From assembly GCA_963693315.1 (NCBI GenBank), contig OY856187.1, positions 110,709,746-110,773,745 on the forward strand: DNA of 64,000 nucleotides, written 5' to 3'. This DNA comes from Diogma glabrata. Lineage: Eukaryota > Arthropoda > Insecta > Diptera > Cylindrotomidae. The notes under the pieces were generated by a model. The model was not told where the DNA came from. It made no database searches and was given only the letters and a program-made list of their open reading frames with translations. Position 1 is the first letter of the stretch. Each line of letters begins with the position of its first letter. This document shows, one piece after another, positions 13,497 to 26,519 of this stretch. Both the position numbers and the translations under genes were made by a program.

Positions 13497-14815
13497 AGTC
13501 GTAGTTTACTGTTGTGAACCGTACTAAATGCTCATGTACTAAGTTTCATCTAATGCAATAATCAGGTACAGATGTTATTGAGCTTTCAAAAAACTGGTGT
13601 ATGGGAAACCCTCCACCACTTCGTTCACTATCGCTCAAAAACTAATCAGTTCCTTGCCATAAATGTTTCCATCTTTTTGCAAAGTGTCATTAAAATTCGT
13701 TCACGAACGAATGCTGTGTGTTCCCAACAAACATTGAAAAATGGTGACACAGTAAACAGGTGTTCGGGAGGACCCGCACCACTTATTCCAATATTGTCCA
13801 AAAACTAATCAGTTCTTTGTTATTTGAGTCTCCATCTGTTTTCAAAGTGTCATTAAAACAAATTAATGAATGAAGTCTGTATGCTCCCAACAAATTTTAG
13901 AAACAAAGTGTGAAAAGTCAGCTTTTGTATGGTAGACCCCCGCCACTTTGACCAATGTGTCCCAAAATATGGTAATTATCTTCTAACACTAATTGGGACC
14001 TTTTTCATAAGTGTCATCATAATCACTTCATTATTGTAGGCTGTAGTGTGCATAAAGACACTGAAAAAACTTCAAAAAAGTACAAAAAAAATTCTTACCG
14101 GAAGTGAAAAACTGGCAGTTGGGATGCAAAACTGTTGTGAACCGTACTAAATACTCATGTACCAAGTTTCATTCAATTCGATTATCAGGTACAGATGTTA
14201 TAGAGCTTTCAAAAAACAGGTGCTCCAGGGACCCCACACCATTTTGTTCACTATCGCTTAAAAACTGATCACTTCCTTGCCATACATGTTTGCATCTTTT
14301 TCCAAAGTGTCATCCAAATCCATTCACGAACGAATGTTTTATGCTCCCAACTAACATAAAAACATTGTGGAAAAAACCACTTGTTGTATGGTGCACCCCC
14401 AAACCCTTTATCCAATGTACTCCAAAAGCTGATAAAATCTTTTTCATGTTACTTAAAAGCTTTTACCAAAGTTTCATGAAAATCGATCGGTAATTGTAGG
14501 CTACAGTTGGGCTACACTATAAACACCTGCACCCTTTTTAACCGGAAGTGACAAACCGGAAGTTGGTATGCAGAAATATTGGAAACTGTACTTAATCCTT
14601 ATATACTAAGTTTCAATAAGATCATAGTCCGGAATTAGAAGTTATTCAAGAAACTTAGAGGTGCTCGGGAGACCCCCCGCCATTTTGTCCAAATTTGAAA
14701 TGAATCCAGATATTCCATTTTCAAGTGAACCTGTATCATTTGCCAAAGTTTCATCAAGATCCTATGCAGAAAGTCATTATAAGAAGTTAAATTAACTTCC
14801 TCACTTCCACATAGT
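13497..14815. repeat. CCGGAAG repeat, copy B
   Basis: Starts in mid-unit at GTTGTGAACCGTACTAAATG, directly after the TA array. Full ACCGGAAGTGA blocks occur at about 14096 and 14530. The order of sub-blocks (GGTGT…ACCC…CACCACTT, then CTAATCAGTTC) matches copy A. The 3' part changes to a variant with TATATACTAAGTTTCAATAAG and CCCCGCCATTTTGTCC, shared with copies C and D. Confidence 0.85.
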
Positions 14816-15904
14816 TATACGCCTTCTGAACATAGTACAATCTGCTGTATAGTGGTTCTTTCTGAAACCCTTTTTAAGCATTGGAACAACTTATATTTCT
14901 TTCCATTTATTTGATATTTCAATTTTCATTCTCCATCACTCCTTTGTTGAGCACAGAAAATTAATTTGGGTTTTCTTACGTATATTTATATTTTGATCTA
15001 AATTTTCCGGTTGTTTATGTTTTTCGATCAATAGGTTCGAAATGAAAGTACTGGCAATTTTCAAATTATTTAAAAATGACAAGTGACAACTAGGTCAATC
15101 TGTTCTCATTATCATTCCAATACAAATGCAGGCTATTAGTGCCCACCACACATTCATAAGAAATATCTCTACGAACTTGCCTACCAACTTGCTTTGAGAT
15201 TTAAAAATCATTCTCAGTGTTTTGTAGAAGGCGCCGTCTCATCGAAGGTTTTAACTTTAATCATTGCATGCAAGGCAATGAGAGAAATATTGTTGTATGT
15301 TTGACGTCCCCGAATTTAGAAAATATCACAGACAACAACTAAAGCAACTATTTTTTTAAGCCAAAGATATCTTTCTTCAAAAATCGAGTTCGATGAACGA
15401 GATTGAAATTTATTTAAGAGTATGGTAATCTACATACAGTTTTTGCTAGACTAACTCTAGCCTGCGTTGGATGTGAGATGAGATCTAGCCTGGGCTTAAA
15501 ATCTATTTTGCTGTTAAAAATTTTAAATTCATCTTTTAACCTGTCAGCCTTTATATTTTCCCTTATTTATACTAGTTATGATTGAAAGACAAAATTGAAA
15601 GACATGGAATGCAAAAGGGTTCTAAAAATAAATCGAGGCTAATTTCTGCATCAAATGCACATGCATCAAAATTTTCATGTAAATTTGAAGTTGCTACTAT
15701 ATATAAGATGACGGCCCTGAGTCATACCAAACAATTTATAATCGAAACATTAACAATCAACAACATTCCAATTTTCTAATTAACTTTTAGTTACCTTTAT
15801 GCGCAGGATTATGTTAAGGTTAGAATAGGCATACTATAGGAGGTTTTTAGCTATTTGTGAAAAAAATATTATCTAGATTCTATTTAAGCGCTTTCCTCCC
15901 GTAA
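14816..15904. other. Unassigned DNA
   Basis: No assignable frame. 15120-15330 is slightly richer in GC (GAAGGCGCCGTCTCATCGAA) and could be an old coding relic, but I cannot identify it. Confidence 0.4.
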
Positions 15905-16144
15905 GTAATTTAACCTTCCTAAAAAGCGACAAATATCCAACTATTGTGGTTGATAAGATCATGAAAGATACGTCCACCTAGTATTCAAGCCTGCTTTAAT
16001 ACAAACCAGGACAAAACACACCAAATAGAGAGACGTTTCTTCCTTTTCCTCATCTTCCTTTTCAGCTGCCACAGTAGTCTTGTGAAGACATTTTCTTTTA
16101 CCTCGTACGTTTTCCGATAAAAAGTGTTCAATGATACAACCCAT
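15905..16144 (-). pseudogene. Second non-LTR ORF2 C-terminal tail relic
   Basis: The minus-strand frame 16144-15959 contains HKTTVAAEKEDEEKEETSLY and then LVCFVLVCIKAGLNTR. These align by eye with the acidic tail of the element ending at 6312 (RNDEENEETSF…VLVWLILGSA). The reading continues in other frames with a FHDLIN-like piece and CGACAAATATCC/CTAAAAAGCGAC in the position of the terminal 'DICRFLxKL'. Only about 240 bp of the element are recognisable, so it is a 3' fragment from the same broad family as 6312-10010. Confidence 0.6.
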
Positions 16145-16362
16145 AACTAGAGTTGCAAAACCAATATGTATTTTAATCGATTGTTTTTTTTTTGGATTTT
16201 CTGCTGATCATCTTACAAATCTTGGTTTAGTCCAATTTCTTGAAAATTACAAGAATTTGTTTACAATCAATGCCAGTGTTCAAGAAATAGTGCAAAGCCG
16301 ATTAAGAAGCAAAATAACACTTAGAAATGTAAAAAAAAAAAAACGCTTTAAAATAAACGCTA

Positions 16363-17430
16363 TAAAAAATATTGCGACGCTGGTGTATAGGCTAACTTCA
16401 CCATAGCTCTAGACACAAAATGTTCTGGATATATCGTGAGTAATATTCATAAAAAACTTTAATTAATGGTTAACCAATGTTATAGATTTCGCGTAGCTCT
16501 AATTATATAAATATTAAAGAAAACTGTAGCATCTCAGCAAACATAAATTCTGTAGTACGGGAAAAAGAAAAAAAATTTAACCGGAAACTACAAACCGGAA
16601 GTTGGGACGCAGAACTGTTGTGAACCGTACTAAATGCTTATGTACAAAGTTTCATCTAATTCAATCATCAGGAAGAGGTGCTATTGAGCTTTCAAAATAC
16701 AGGTCAGGAGACTTCCCACCACTTTGTTCAATAACGCTCAAAAAATAATCAGCTCTTTGCCATACATATTTACATCTTTTTCCGTGTCATCAAAATTCAT
16801 TCATGAACGAATGTTGTATGCTCTTAACACACATGGAAAACATGGTGAAAAAAACCACCTGTTGTATGGTGGACCCCCAACCACATATCCAATGTACCCC
16901 AAAAGCTGATGAAATATTTTCCATGTGGCTTAAAAGCTTTAATAAAGGTTTTATGAAAATCGATCTGTAATTGTAGGCTACAGTAGCGATAAACACTAGC
17001 AAAAGAAACTTTTTAAGGGAAGTGACAAACCGGAAAATGGTATGCATGAATATCGGAAACAGTACTAAAACCATATATACCAAGTTTAAATAAGATCATT
17101 AGCCGGAATTAGAAGTTATTGAAGATTTAAACTTACATGTATTCGGGAGCCCCCCGCCATTTTGTCCCAATTTGTAATGAATCCAGATCTTCCATTTTCA
17201 AGTGAACCTGGATCATTTGCAAAAAGTTTCATCAAGATCCTATGCAGGAATGTCACGAACCTACCCAACCCAACAGACGTACTCCAAAATTTTTATTGGC
17301 TATTTAGATAGAAGATGGTCCAAAACAAAAGAAAAAACAAAATTAGGGGTATGTAGATATTTTTTTCTCGATAGATTGCACTATTTCACACAATTTAAAA
17401 TTTTGGGGAAGTAAAAATATTAAGACATAT
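16363..17430. repeat. CCGGAAG repeat, copy C
   Basis: Opens with AAAAATATTGCGACGCTGGT like copy A and has the core at about 16578 (ACCGGAAACTACAAACCGGA) and 17015. It ends with GGTCCAAAACAAAAGAAAAA, TCGATAGATTGCACTATTTC and ACACAATTTAAAATTTTGGG, shared with copy D. A and C therefore share the 5' edge, and C and D the 3' edge. Confidence 0.85.
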
Positions 17431-20400
17431 TCGGGGTGAGGTTGTCGAGAGCAACTCGGCAAGTCGGTCATTAGTAAGAATTCTAGAGATTTTGGACATG
17501 TGGTAATGTCGATACCTTTGACTATACCAGAAATTATATTTAACACTTTTCAAAGTCTATGACTCACAGAATGCTTGTATTTCATTACAGTAATACGTGT
17601 GGGTTTTGTTCTTCTGACATTTCTAGTGAGCTACTGAGTATTTTTTGTCCACCATTGCAAACACGGGTTGTTCTTGGATCAGATAAAAGGGTGAAAAGTA
17701 AAACTGGTTTTACTAAAATAGTCAGAATAGTATAATAAAGGATATTTGAAGTTTCGAGTTTGATTCTTGATTTCCATTTATTACGGATTAAATTTAGTTG
17801 CTTTGAGGTGTAAATCTAAACATCAGATTCGAGCCTCACAGTGGTGATATTACAACTGTAATATTAAACTCATCGATCAAATCCAAAATCTTAAGAAGTT
17901 GACGGATAGATATATAGAAAACTCCGTTCACGCATTTTGTTTAATAGTTTGCTGTCATAACTACTACTTCGGATATGTTAGTTTACAACCATCCGATTAC
18001 ACATTTTACACATAGCAGCCGAAAATGAACTCTCAAGAACACCTACCTGGTGAATTGAAAACAGCTCTTTCGGCTCCGCTACAAAAAAAGATGATCATCT
18101 AAAGTATGCAAATTATTGTGATTTTCTGCTGAAAACAACATATTCACTGCACATTAATGTTAAACCTGTTCTGTTTTCATCCGTTTAACAAAACATTGTT
18201 TTTTATGAAGGTTAATTCTAAAATAATCATCCAGTATCGTTCGCGACAACGTTTAGTGCACAATCACGTGCCTTAATATCCCAGAGAAACATGCACCTCT
18301 GTGTAACCTGACAACATTGGGATCAAACTGTAAAAAAGTAATCGAAGGGATGGTTTTTAGCCCGCTTGAGACAACATATAGCGTTTAACAAGGCAACGTT
18401 ATAGCGTTTAGCTAGGCAACAACCCCGCAACCCTCGGGGATTGTGATATAATCGGCATCAATAAATTTAGCTGGACGAGATGGTTTTGTCATGTAGAAAG
18501 ATCCCAAAATTGGTGAATATTAATGGAAGTACTGCACAGTTTATAGTTATTTACCATAGTCAATTTGAAATATTTCATGGAAGTAACAAACCCAAGATGG
18601 TTATTATTGGTAGTTAGAAAACATCTACAATATTCGAATGCCTGTACATGACTTCTGTAGAGATTTATACAATAAAGAAGTTCTAAATGGGTTTAAGGTT
18701 TCGCAAATTACTAAACTATCATAGATGTGATAAGTTTACAATAATTTTTTAATAATTACTCTATAATAATAAGAAACTGTAACCATATCATCAATATTCC
18801 ATAACTACTTTTGAGCTATTTAAAACTCAACTGTAAAACTTCAACAACAAACCAACAACTTTAAAGTACGTTTCATGTACAAATCCTTTAGTGGGTATAT
18901 ATACAATAATAATGAAATTTTCTTTGAAATTTCATTTGGTTATAACAAATATATACCTATATTACATTAAATCAATCAGTTAAATAATTTTAATTAGACA
19001 TAATTTCACAAAAATATTATCTTCATGCTTTTATTTTATTTTCCAACTCAACTTCTTGTTTATACTCCTCGTTATCCTTTCGAAAAATTTATAAGCACGT
19101 TTTTCTGCTTTGATACAAGAGAAAATGTTAATGAGTAAATGTATGTAATAGTTGTTGTTTCTTAAAACTCCTTCACATGTTTTCCCATTCCACAATAACA
19201 ATAATTCTATTTCTTAACATCTTCTATTTACATATAAAAACAAACATCTATTCGTAAAAGCGAAATATCTACATAAAACATAATCTAAAATCATGTAAAT
19301 TTTATAAGTGACATAACTTAGATCCTTTTCCTCTTCTCCATTTTCGCTCATTCCCTTTCTGTTAAAAACCAATTTATAAAATTTTCTTTAAAACACATAC
19401 ATCAGAAACAAAAATAAGTTTTTCCTTTATTTCCTATAACCACACACACAAAACTCCTTTATTATTTTCAAGTAAATTTGATTAACAAAATTTTCATTTC
19501 GACAATTTTCTTCTCTCATTTTTGACAAGCATCTCAAATTTTTCTTTCTGTGTTTTATTTTTATTTTGAATAATGTTTCCTTATTTAAAAATAAACAAAA
19601 AATTAGAAAAGATTAAAATAAGATTTTCATTGAGATAAATTGGTTTGAAATGGGTTCATATGTTTTTGAATTTCTGTAGGAAATATAGTGTAGTTAGCAA
19701 TTATAAGTAATTATAGAATAAGACAAAGAAAAGTAAGTATGTATATATATATCATACAACATGATTGCTTATCAACGAGAATTTCCAAAACACAATTTCA
19801 AAATCTAAAATAGAATTTTTGATTTGTTTTATGTGGATTTGTGATGAGTTCGGTACGAGTCACTGCAATTATTTAAAAAATATGGGTTCTGATTGTCTTG
19901 ATTCTTTTAAAACGGATTGGAATCTGATTGTTCAGTCCTTTTTTTTAAGAAAAATCTATCTACAACGGTTTCTTTTAATTTAATGTCATTGAAATATAAG
20001 GACAATGTAACTGAAGCGCTTATTCACTTATTTGTCACAACACAAAAAGGAATTTGCACACACTGCCTAAACTCGTTACATATATAAATTATATTAGAGC
20101 AAAAAAATATTACGCTTCATAATTGTAAATCGGTAGGATTTTGTGTTGAAAACAAAAGTCGATCACTACAATCTCCTTAACGGCAATCGAATGTTCCTTG
20201 TCACACTGACATAAAATTAGGTTATTGTATCTTCATAGTGTTGTTGAAGGCAAAACAACGGAATATGATTTAAATGTGACATAAAACGTTGACACAAATG
20301 GGGTTGACGTGACCTATTTTTTTTCCAGTGTTCTACACCTGAACCCTACCAATTTAAAAATAAGAAATGTTCTATGTTTGAGGTCTAGTTTAGTTTAATA

Positions 20401-20550
20401 TTATAATCTCTGATATTTAACCTGTTGGATTATAGTAGAAAGAACTTAGTCCACATACTCAAGATATTATGCTTAATTCACATATTCCAGAACGCTATCA
20501 GAAAGCATAATATAAAAAGCTACTGTTAATATCAGAAACATTAGGAAATA
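17431..20550. other. Long stretch without recognisable genes
   Basis: AT-rich. 18370-18420 has a short direct repeat (TATAGCGTTTA followed by AGGCAAC, twice) next to a CCCCGCAACCCTCGGGG hairpin. 18024 starts a 25-codon frame (MNSQEHLPGELK…), too short to call. Nothing else is assignable. Confidence 0.5.
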
Positions 20551-20710
20551 ATTTGAACTTTTTCAATCATGGTATGGTTGGATTTTTCTCAGATAAAATC
20601 TCTATTATTTTTCTGAGAAAGTTCCAACGATGCTTTTCAATATCTAAAATTCAAACTATTTTCTCATTTACTTGAGTTTAATTGCTCACAAATCCCAAAT
20701 AGTTAAAAAT
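20551..20710. mobile_element. F family copy 2, short hairpin form
   Basis: AATAATTTGAACTTTTTCAA…GGATTTTTCTCAGAT is matched in inverse by TTTCTGAGAAAGTTCCAACG…TTCAAACTATTTTCTCATTT, then ACTTGAGTTTAATTGCTCAC. These are the arm sequences of the F family, but the tRNA-like centre is missing, so this is an internally deleted copy. Confidence 0.65.
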
Positions 20711-21044
20711 ACGCTTAATGTTGTCTAATATGCATGCATATATGGCAATAATTGACGTAGGGTCAATCATAGATTTTGCATTGAATGGAAACAATCAATA
20801 ATGAATATACACTCGTAACAATTGTTTTGAACTTTATTTATACTTATTTATTTAAATTACATATAATAAATTGCAAATAGGGTACTCCTATCAGAAATTA
20901 CACAACAACTGAATGATTACCCATCATATGAATTAACACAATCCACACTCACGTGAATATCAACTCCAAAAAAAAATAATGTTTGAAACGACGGTTGACA
21001 AATTTAACTTAAGTAAATAACTGATGATGACGTTTCAACTGAGA

Positions 21045-21290
21045 AATATCATAGCTTCGTTGACGTGGTGGATAGAATTTCAGCCAAAGGATTCGAATCA
21101 TGACACTATCTCACCATTGTTCATATACGAATCCCAACCGAAACACGTAAGAGAGAAAAGTGGAATTTTTCTTTGATAAAATTAAATCATAATTGAAAAA
21201 ATTAGCTAGTTATTTTCTTAGTTGCTCTCAAATTCTAAATTAACATAGTTCATATTCAAAGTCTAATTGAATTTTAAGTATTGTGTAGAT
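21045..21290. mobile_element. F family copy 3 with tRNA-like module
   Basis: Plus strand: GACGTGGTGGATAGAATTTC (box-A-like), GGATTCGAATCATG, then ATACGAATCCCAACCGAAAC, CACGTAAGAGAGAAAA and the arm to TTCATATTCAAAGTCTAATTG. It shares the order tRNA-like module, CGAAACACGTAAGAGA, arm with copy 1 (3380-3554). Only one arm is present. Confidence 0.65.
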
Positions 21291-21839
21291 TTCAAGTTTT
21301 ATTTAAATAGATAGTACAAATGCAGCTTCATTTGTTAATTGATATGCCATGTTTTCACGCAATTTATATTTCCGACTGTTGTTTGTTAAGAAATATAATA
21401 ACGATTTGTTGTAGAATTGAATAACTTATCAAAATAAAGTATCTACTTGATTTCAAATCAAAAGAAAAATATCTCCATGGATTGATATCCGAAAATATAT
21501 GATAATCCGTCGATCAAAAAATTAAATCCTATTTTATCTCTGTCACAACAAAACAAACATTCATCAACTATATAATCAATTTTTACTTTCCCTCAACATC
21601 ATTTCAAAAAAATTCGGGCACTAAGAAATTAGTGAAACATTAGTGAAACATTACTTAGCCTAGAGGCCTACTTGACCTACAGGCCTATTTGGCCTGTTGA
21701 TGATCTGCACTTTCAATTTCCACTTCATTTATATTTATATTTAGCAAAATATTGCTTCTTTCTCTTTCAGGAGATCTTGACGTCTTCCTGCTTAGTTGGA
21801 ATGGACTTTGCAAATCAAGTTCCTGTTTTTGATTTGGTT

Positions 21840-22290
21840 TCAGTACGTGACTAGTTCCTCTACTAAGTGAACTTGTAGTTGGATACCTCCCGATGGTTTG
21901 CAGTCGCTTGATCTTGACGTCTGAAAGCCTGCTTGCGCACTCCCTCCAGCCGCTGGCACTGGGTTTCCGAAGCCCTGCACCGTAACGTTCGATCTTTCTT
22001 CACCTCTCATGGGTGGTTGATAACGGGGTTTGCTCACCGCACTAAGTTTTATTATAGTCATCCACCTAGCGGAAGACTAAGATTTTGACCGCCCCTAACA
22101 TGGAGAACAGATGTCGTTTTGTGCCGCTCCTTCATGGAGTACAGACGCACAGGGTTCAATTGACTATTTAATGCTTATAATGCTTCACTACTACGAAGGG
22201 ATTGGGTACCACAACCGTTCGTTCCACATCACATTGCCCAGAGTAAGTTCGTTTCCGTTGTGGATACTTCGTGGAGGCTGTAAATACAGT
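21840..22290 (-). pseudogene. GC-richer coding-like fragment, possibly retrotransposon ORF1/UTR
   Basis: This block is clearly richer in GC than its surroundings. The minus-strand frame 22061-21840 is proline-, glycine- and serine-rich (PRYQPPMRGEERSN, GFGNPVPAAGGSAQ). Upstream on that strand lies a stretch reading GGCACAAAACGACATCTGTT and CTCCATGTTAGGGGCGGTCA. I have an impression that similar leader sequences occur in arthropod non-LTR elements, but I cannot verify this. No domain is identified. Confidence 0.35.
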
Positions 22291-22315
22291 ACTCCAAACA
22301 AATAAATGAGATTAA

Positions 22316-22660
22316 TTCTTTTGACACACTTGACAATATTTTTTTGACAAACTAATAAGGAAATAATCTAGTTTTTGGTCTCACATACCAATACTGGCCA
22401 TCAAGATTTCTCCAAATACAATTTTCCTACTCGTAATCACTTAAAATGAACGTTTTTTATGCAAATTTCCTTGTTTTGACACACTTGACGATTTTTTTTG
22501 ACACACTTTCGGTACAGTTATCGAACATATCGTCCTTTCGACTCTAACCATTGAGTAAACCTATTTTGAGAAACAAAATTTTTGAAATCCCTCCAGCGGT
22601 TTTCTAGATTTCATCGGTTGTGACCGCCGGCCTGCAGTGTAATCTGAGCTAGCACCATCC
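22316..22660 (-). repeat. Dispersed repeat (TGTCAAGTGTGTCAAAA family), inverse copy
   Basis: The reverse complement matches 38336-38660 over its length with the same landmarks in order: AAAACCGCTGGAGGGATTTC, AGGTTTACTCAA, CGAAAGGACG, AAGTGTGTCAAAAAA, AAGTGATTACGAGTAGGAA, TTTGGAGAAATCTTGATGG, AAAACTAGATTATT, GTTGTCAAGTGTGTC-like. No coding capacity seen. Confidence 0.85.
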
Positions 22661-25600
22661 CAGGAGGTAAGCTCAACTTATGGCGTTCAAAAATATATTT
22701 TTGTGCTGTTTTCAGTTTTTTGCATGTATCTCGAAAACAGTGCGTCGTGCGACAAATAACATCTTATCCAATATTTTATAAGGTTAAACTCAGCGTAATC
22801 TTCAAATTCTGTTTTGTAATAGAGCTGAAAACAAAACTCAGAGACCGGGAAATTTTTGCTTTGAACTATGATGTCTCTGATGAGTCTAATCCTGATAAAC
22901 AAAAAAATGTTTAAAGCAGTTTTTCCGAGAGACAATGAAAAATGACTTACAAATGGAAAATTGAAATGAATTCCAATAAATACTTTGAGCTTATAAAATC
23001 ACTCACATAATCTTCCAAAGATTAATGAAAATGTTATTCTCAATATCATAATCTTTTGTAAAACACTTATTCTATGAACGATAGTATATATCAAAATCTT
23101 AATTTGTGGAAAGTTTATTCTATAGTGAATGTCCTAATGTCCTCACTGGCTTAAGCTAATCTTATATACATCTCAACTATGGTATTAAATATTATAAAAT
23201 TATCTTTTTTTTTAAAAAGTTATTAATAAAATGACATGTTTAATTTGCGAAGGCTATCCGAGTTCAATTCCAACTTTCTATTTATCAGTCAAAACCAGGG
23301 TTAATCAATCTCCCAGTTATGTCCACCAAGCTTTACCAATTCGACAGTCAACCAAAACTTTCATTACATCAAAGAAAGTCAATCCGTAATGAAAATAAAT
23401 TAACCTTATATGCTGAACCATTCTCATTACTTCAAACAACAACAAATAAATTTCAATGGCAAAACACATCCAGGCAACAACAACAAAACAGCTTTGTACA
23501 ACCAAATAAGCGTAAAAATTAAATACAAAAAACGAGTTGTGAAGATCGTTTTGAATAAATTAGCGATATTTTCTTTTCTTCCAATGAAAAACATAGGAAA
23601 AAAAATTAAATGCTTTGCTTGTTTACTTTATCCTTTTTTTTTTTTTGTTATTTTATTTTACATTCAAAAAATTTCTATATAATAAGTTTTCCTTCGTTCT
23701 CATAATGATAATTTTTTTTTTTCATTTATTTCCATTTTTAAAATTATTGTCTATGAAAATTTTTTTTGGGTTTTGAAAATAAAAAAAGAAAAAATAAAGA
23801 GAAAGAAAAACAAAAAATAAAATGAAAATAGGAAAAATGAAAAGAAAATAAATGTGAATTTTTTTGGTTTGTTATTTTTATTTTCATTTTTCTGTTTATT
23901 GCGAAAATTTAAATTGGTTAGGATGGTTACGAAAAAGAAAAACGTTTTGTTTGGTGTAGGTTTAGTAAGGACCTGAAGTTTAAACTAATTATAGGTTTTT
24001 TTAAGTTTGATTTATGTTTTTGTTTTATGGTTGCTAATGGTAGGATTTAATTAGATTAATTTTAATTTTCAGGTTTTTGTTTAGGCTTAGAAGCAAAAGA
24101 AAGTTTTTGTGTTACGAGAAGTAGTCATATCAATACGGAATATACAAAACTCATTTAATTGTAATAAAATGTATTAACTAAAACTCTATAATAAAACAAC
24201 AAATGTGTTCTTTTTGGATTCACAAAAAATGAGTTTGTATCATCTAACCCAAAAAGAAAAAAACACAGAAAATTAAATGAAAAATGTTATAATAATAAAA
24301 AAAATGTCATTGTATCAAAGAATACATCCACACATGTAGCTATATTACAGTATCTTTACTTCATGTTCATAATATGTATGATGTTCACTCTAAAATGAAA
24401 ATCAGTTAAATTTTATGTAAGATTTTCGTTTTCTGTGTTTTCCTTGCTTAAAAACATATCTGAAAAAGAAATTACAAAAAACACAAAATCGGAAGTCATT
24501 GTGATTTTTCGAATGGAAAAAATTGTGTTTAAATAAAAGAAAAATTGATAAGAAGAAAAGTTTTAATTTTTTTTTTGCTTTTAATACATATTTTGTTTGA
24601 TTTTCTTAATACGTTATGTGGAAAAAACACAAAATTTATAAAGATACTGGCATATGAAAATTGTGTTTTAATATATTTGTACCGTTATATTAAAGATTAT
24701 GGATATGTTCATGTGCCTGTGTGCAGATGAAGCTTCATTTCAATTTCCATTAGATTACCTCTTTTGTTGTTATCGAATTTTTTTCCTTATGAAAATTGGG
24801 GGTAGATTGACTCGGGTATTATTTTTATTTTCAATGTATGTTGAAAAAGTGTCGATAGTAGATAATAGAAAACATATTGAGCAGTATGCTGGATGAATAT
24901 GATTTTCAAATAAAATATAAATTAGTTTCATATAAAATCCATATTGTCGTAACTATCCTTATATTACTTTAAACGTTAAACCTTCTTTCAATTTTCTTTG
25001 TAATTCTATGTATGATATTTGTACATAAATTATTGATTATTTTTCCGTTTTATGAGCTTTTACTGTTATAGTCGCAATTTGAACATATTTTGGACAGTAA
25101 GAAAATAATATGTTAGTTGTTTTGGAAGCTGAAAACGATGTTTGATCATTGATATAATATTAAGAGTTTTGTCATTTAAAAGTAATAAAATTCTTTTGTA
25201 TATTGGAAAAGCTTTTTGAAAAAGTAAAGCATTTTTGTAGTTTGTATTGAAAGCTTTGAATATTTTAAACTTCAGTAGGGAAATTCACCCTATTGCATTG
25301 TTTTTCTGAGTATTTTTGTATGGATGTGGTCAATTGTATTTTAGATAGTGGTTGAGCAAAAGGAATTATAAAATGTGTCTCAACATAGACAACATTATCA
25401 GTTTTTTATGTTGGTAAACACTTGAATCTTGGTGAATTGAAACTATTAAATATTATTAAATTCGGTAAATCATTTCAATTGAACGCAGCTCAGACAAGAA
25501 AGAAGCTCTGCATTTTAAATTTATGAAAGTGTGAGTTCTCTATAGTTTGGCTATGTGCACTAACCGACTGAGGATTAAAACAAGAAAAGTAATATTTTTG

Positions 25601-25686
25601 AGGCATGATTGTGAGCCCCACATACTAAATGCTTTACTACTGTAATGACCGTTTTCACACCGAATTGCATTTCGTTGTAAACAATA
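22661..25686. other. AT-rich stretch, one weak coding candidate
   Basis: Mostly low-complexity AT/A-rich DNA (23630-23870 nearly only A and T tracts). One open frame (23244-23522, +; first ATG at 23319) encodes about 67 residues after the ATG, with a Q/N-rich end (RQQQQNS). It could be a short exon but has no recognisable domain, so I do not call it as a gene. Confidence 0.4.
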
Positions 25687-25859
25687 AACTTGAGATATTT
25701 AATTTTAAAGATTTTTAGTCATTCTAAAATTCTAATTGTTCATTATTTTTTCGAACAATTTTTATCATCAAAAAATTTTAACCACTGAAGTTCGAGAAAA
25801 TAATGAACAATTAGAATTTTAATCGAACTAAAAATCTTTAAAATTAAAAATCTCAAGAA
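25687..25859. repeat. Hairpin with ~70-bp arms
   Basis: CTTGAGATATTTAATTTTAAAG…CTAATTGTTCATTATTTTTTCGAAC (25689-25756) is matched in inverse by GTTCGAGAAAATAATGAACA…AAATCTCAAGAA (25790-25859), around a 33-base loop. The right arm is then repeated directly at about 26015-26110, see next entry. Confidence 0.8.
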
Positions 25860-26115
25860 CGCGAATTAATGCCTCTTTGTAAATTTGATATATTTTAAGG
25901 GAAGGTTAGAACTATATTTAAAAAATAAAAAAAGTTAAAATTTAATTGATTTTAAAATTTTTTGTTAATGGAAGTTGTTTGAAAAAATGAAGAAAAATTC
26001 GAATTTCAGCCGTCCTAAAAATCTTTAAAATTAAATATCTCAAGAACAAGAATTTTACCCTCTTTGTGAATTTGATATATTTTAGAGTAAGGATAGAACT
26101 ATTTTCAAAAAAAAA
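25825..26115. repeat. Direct repeat, ~188-bp spacing
   Basis: AAAATCTTTAAAATTAAAAA-TCTCAAGAAC…TGCCTCTTTGTAAATTTGAT…GGTTAGAACTATATT (25829) recurs as AAAAATCTTTAAAATTAAAT-TCTCAAGAAC…CCCTCTTTGTGAATTTGATA…GGATAGAACTATTTTC (26017). A third partial is at 25690. Confidence 0.75.
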
Positions 26116-26519
26116 ATTAATTAACTTCCAATTGATCTTTGACCCTAGCGCCATCTTTAAAAAAGTTTTTTAATATTTTTATTTAAATACTAATTATAAA
26201 AACAGTAAATTAATTTTTTTTCAAACGATTAATTAATCATCTATCAAACAAAAAAAAGTTTGATGAAATCGGTATAGCCGTTCTTGAGCAATTTGATTTC
26301 AAAGTTACATCGGATTGGCAGAATTTTCATTTTTCATGCATGAAAATTTTCATTTTTCATGCCCTCTATGCTCAAACTATGGACTTTAAAAAATTTTTTA
26401 AATGAGCAGTGTTTTTATTTTGTCCATACTACTTATATGCCAAGTTTCAGGAAAATCAAAAATGGTCAAGTTCAAATTTCGACTTTTTCACCTGCGTAGA
26501 TCACGTTTTTCATCATTAA

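Noticed and set aside
16131..16406. 91-residue plus frame
   Set aside because: Overlaps a repeat edge and a retrotransposon tail on the other strand, and has no motif.
23319..23522. Q-rich plus frame as a host exon
   Set aside because: Plausible composition, but no splice context or domain. Mentioned only inside the intergenic entry.
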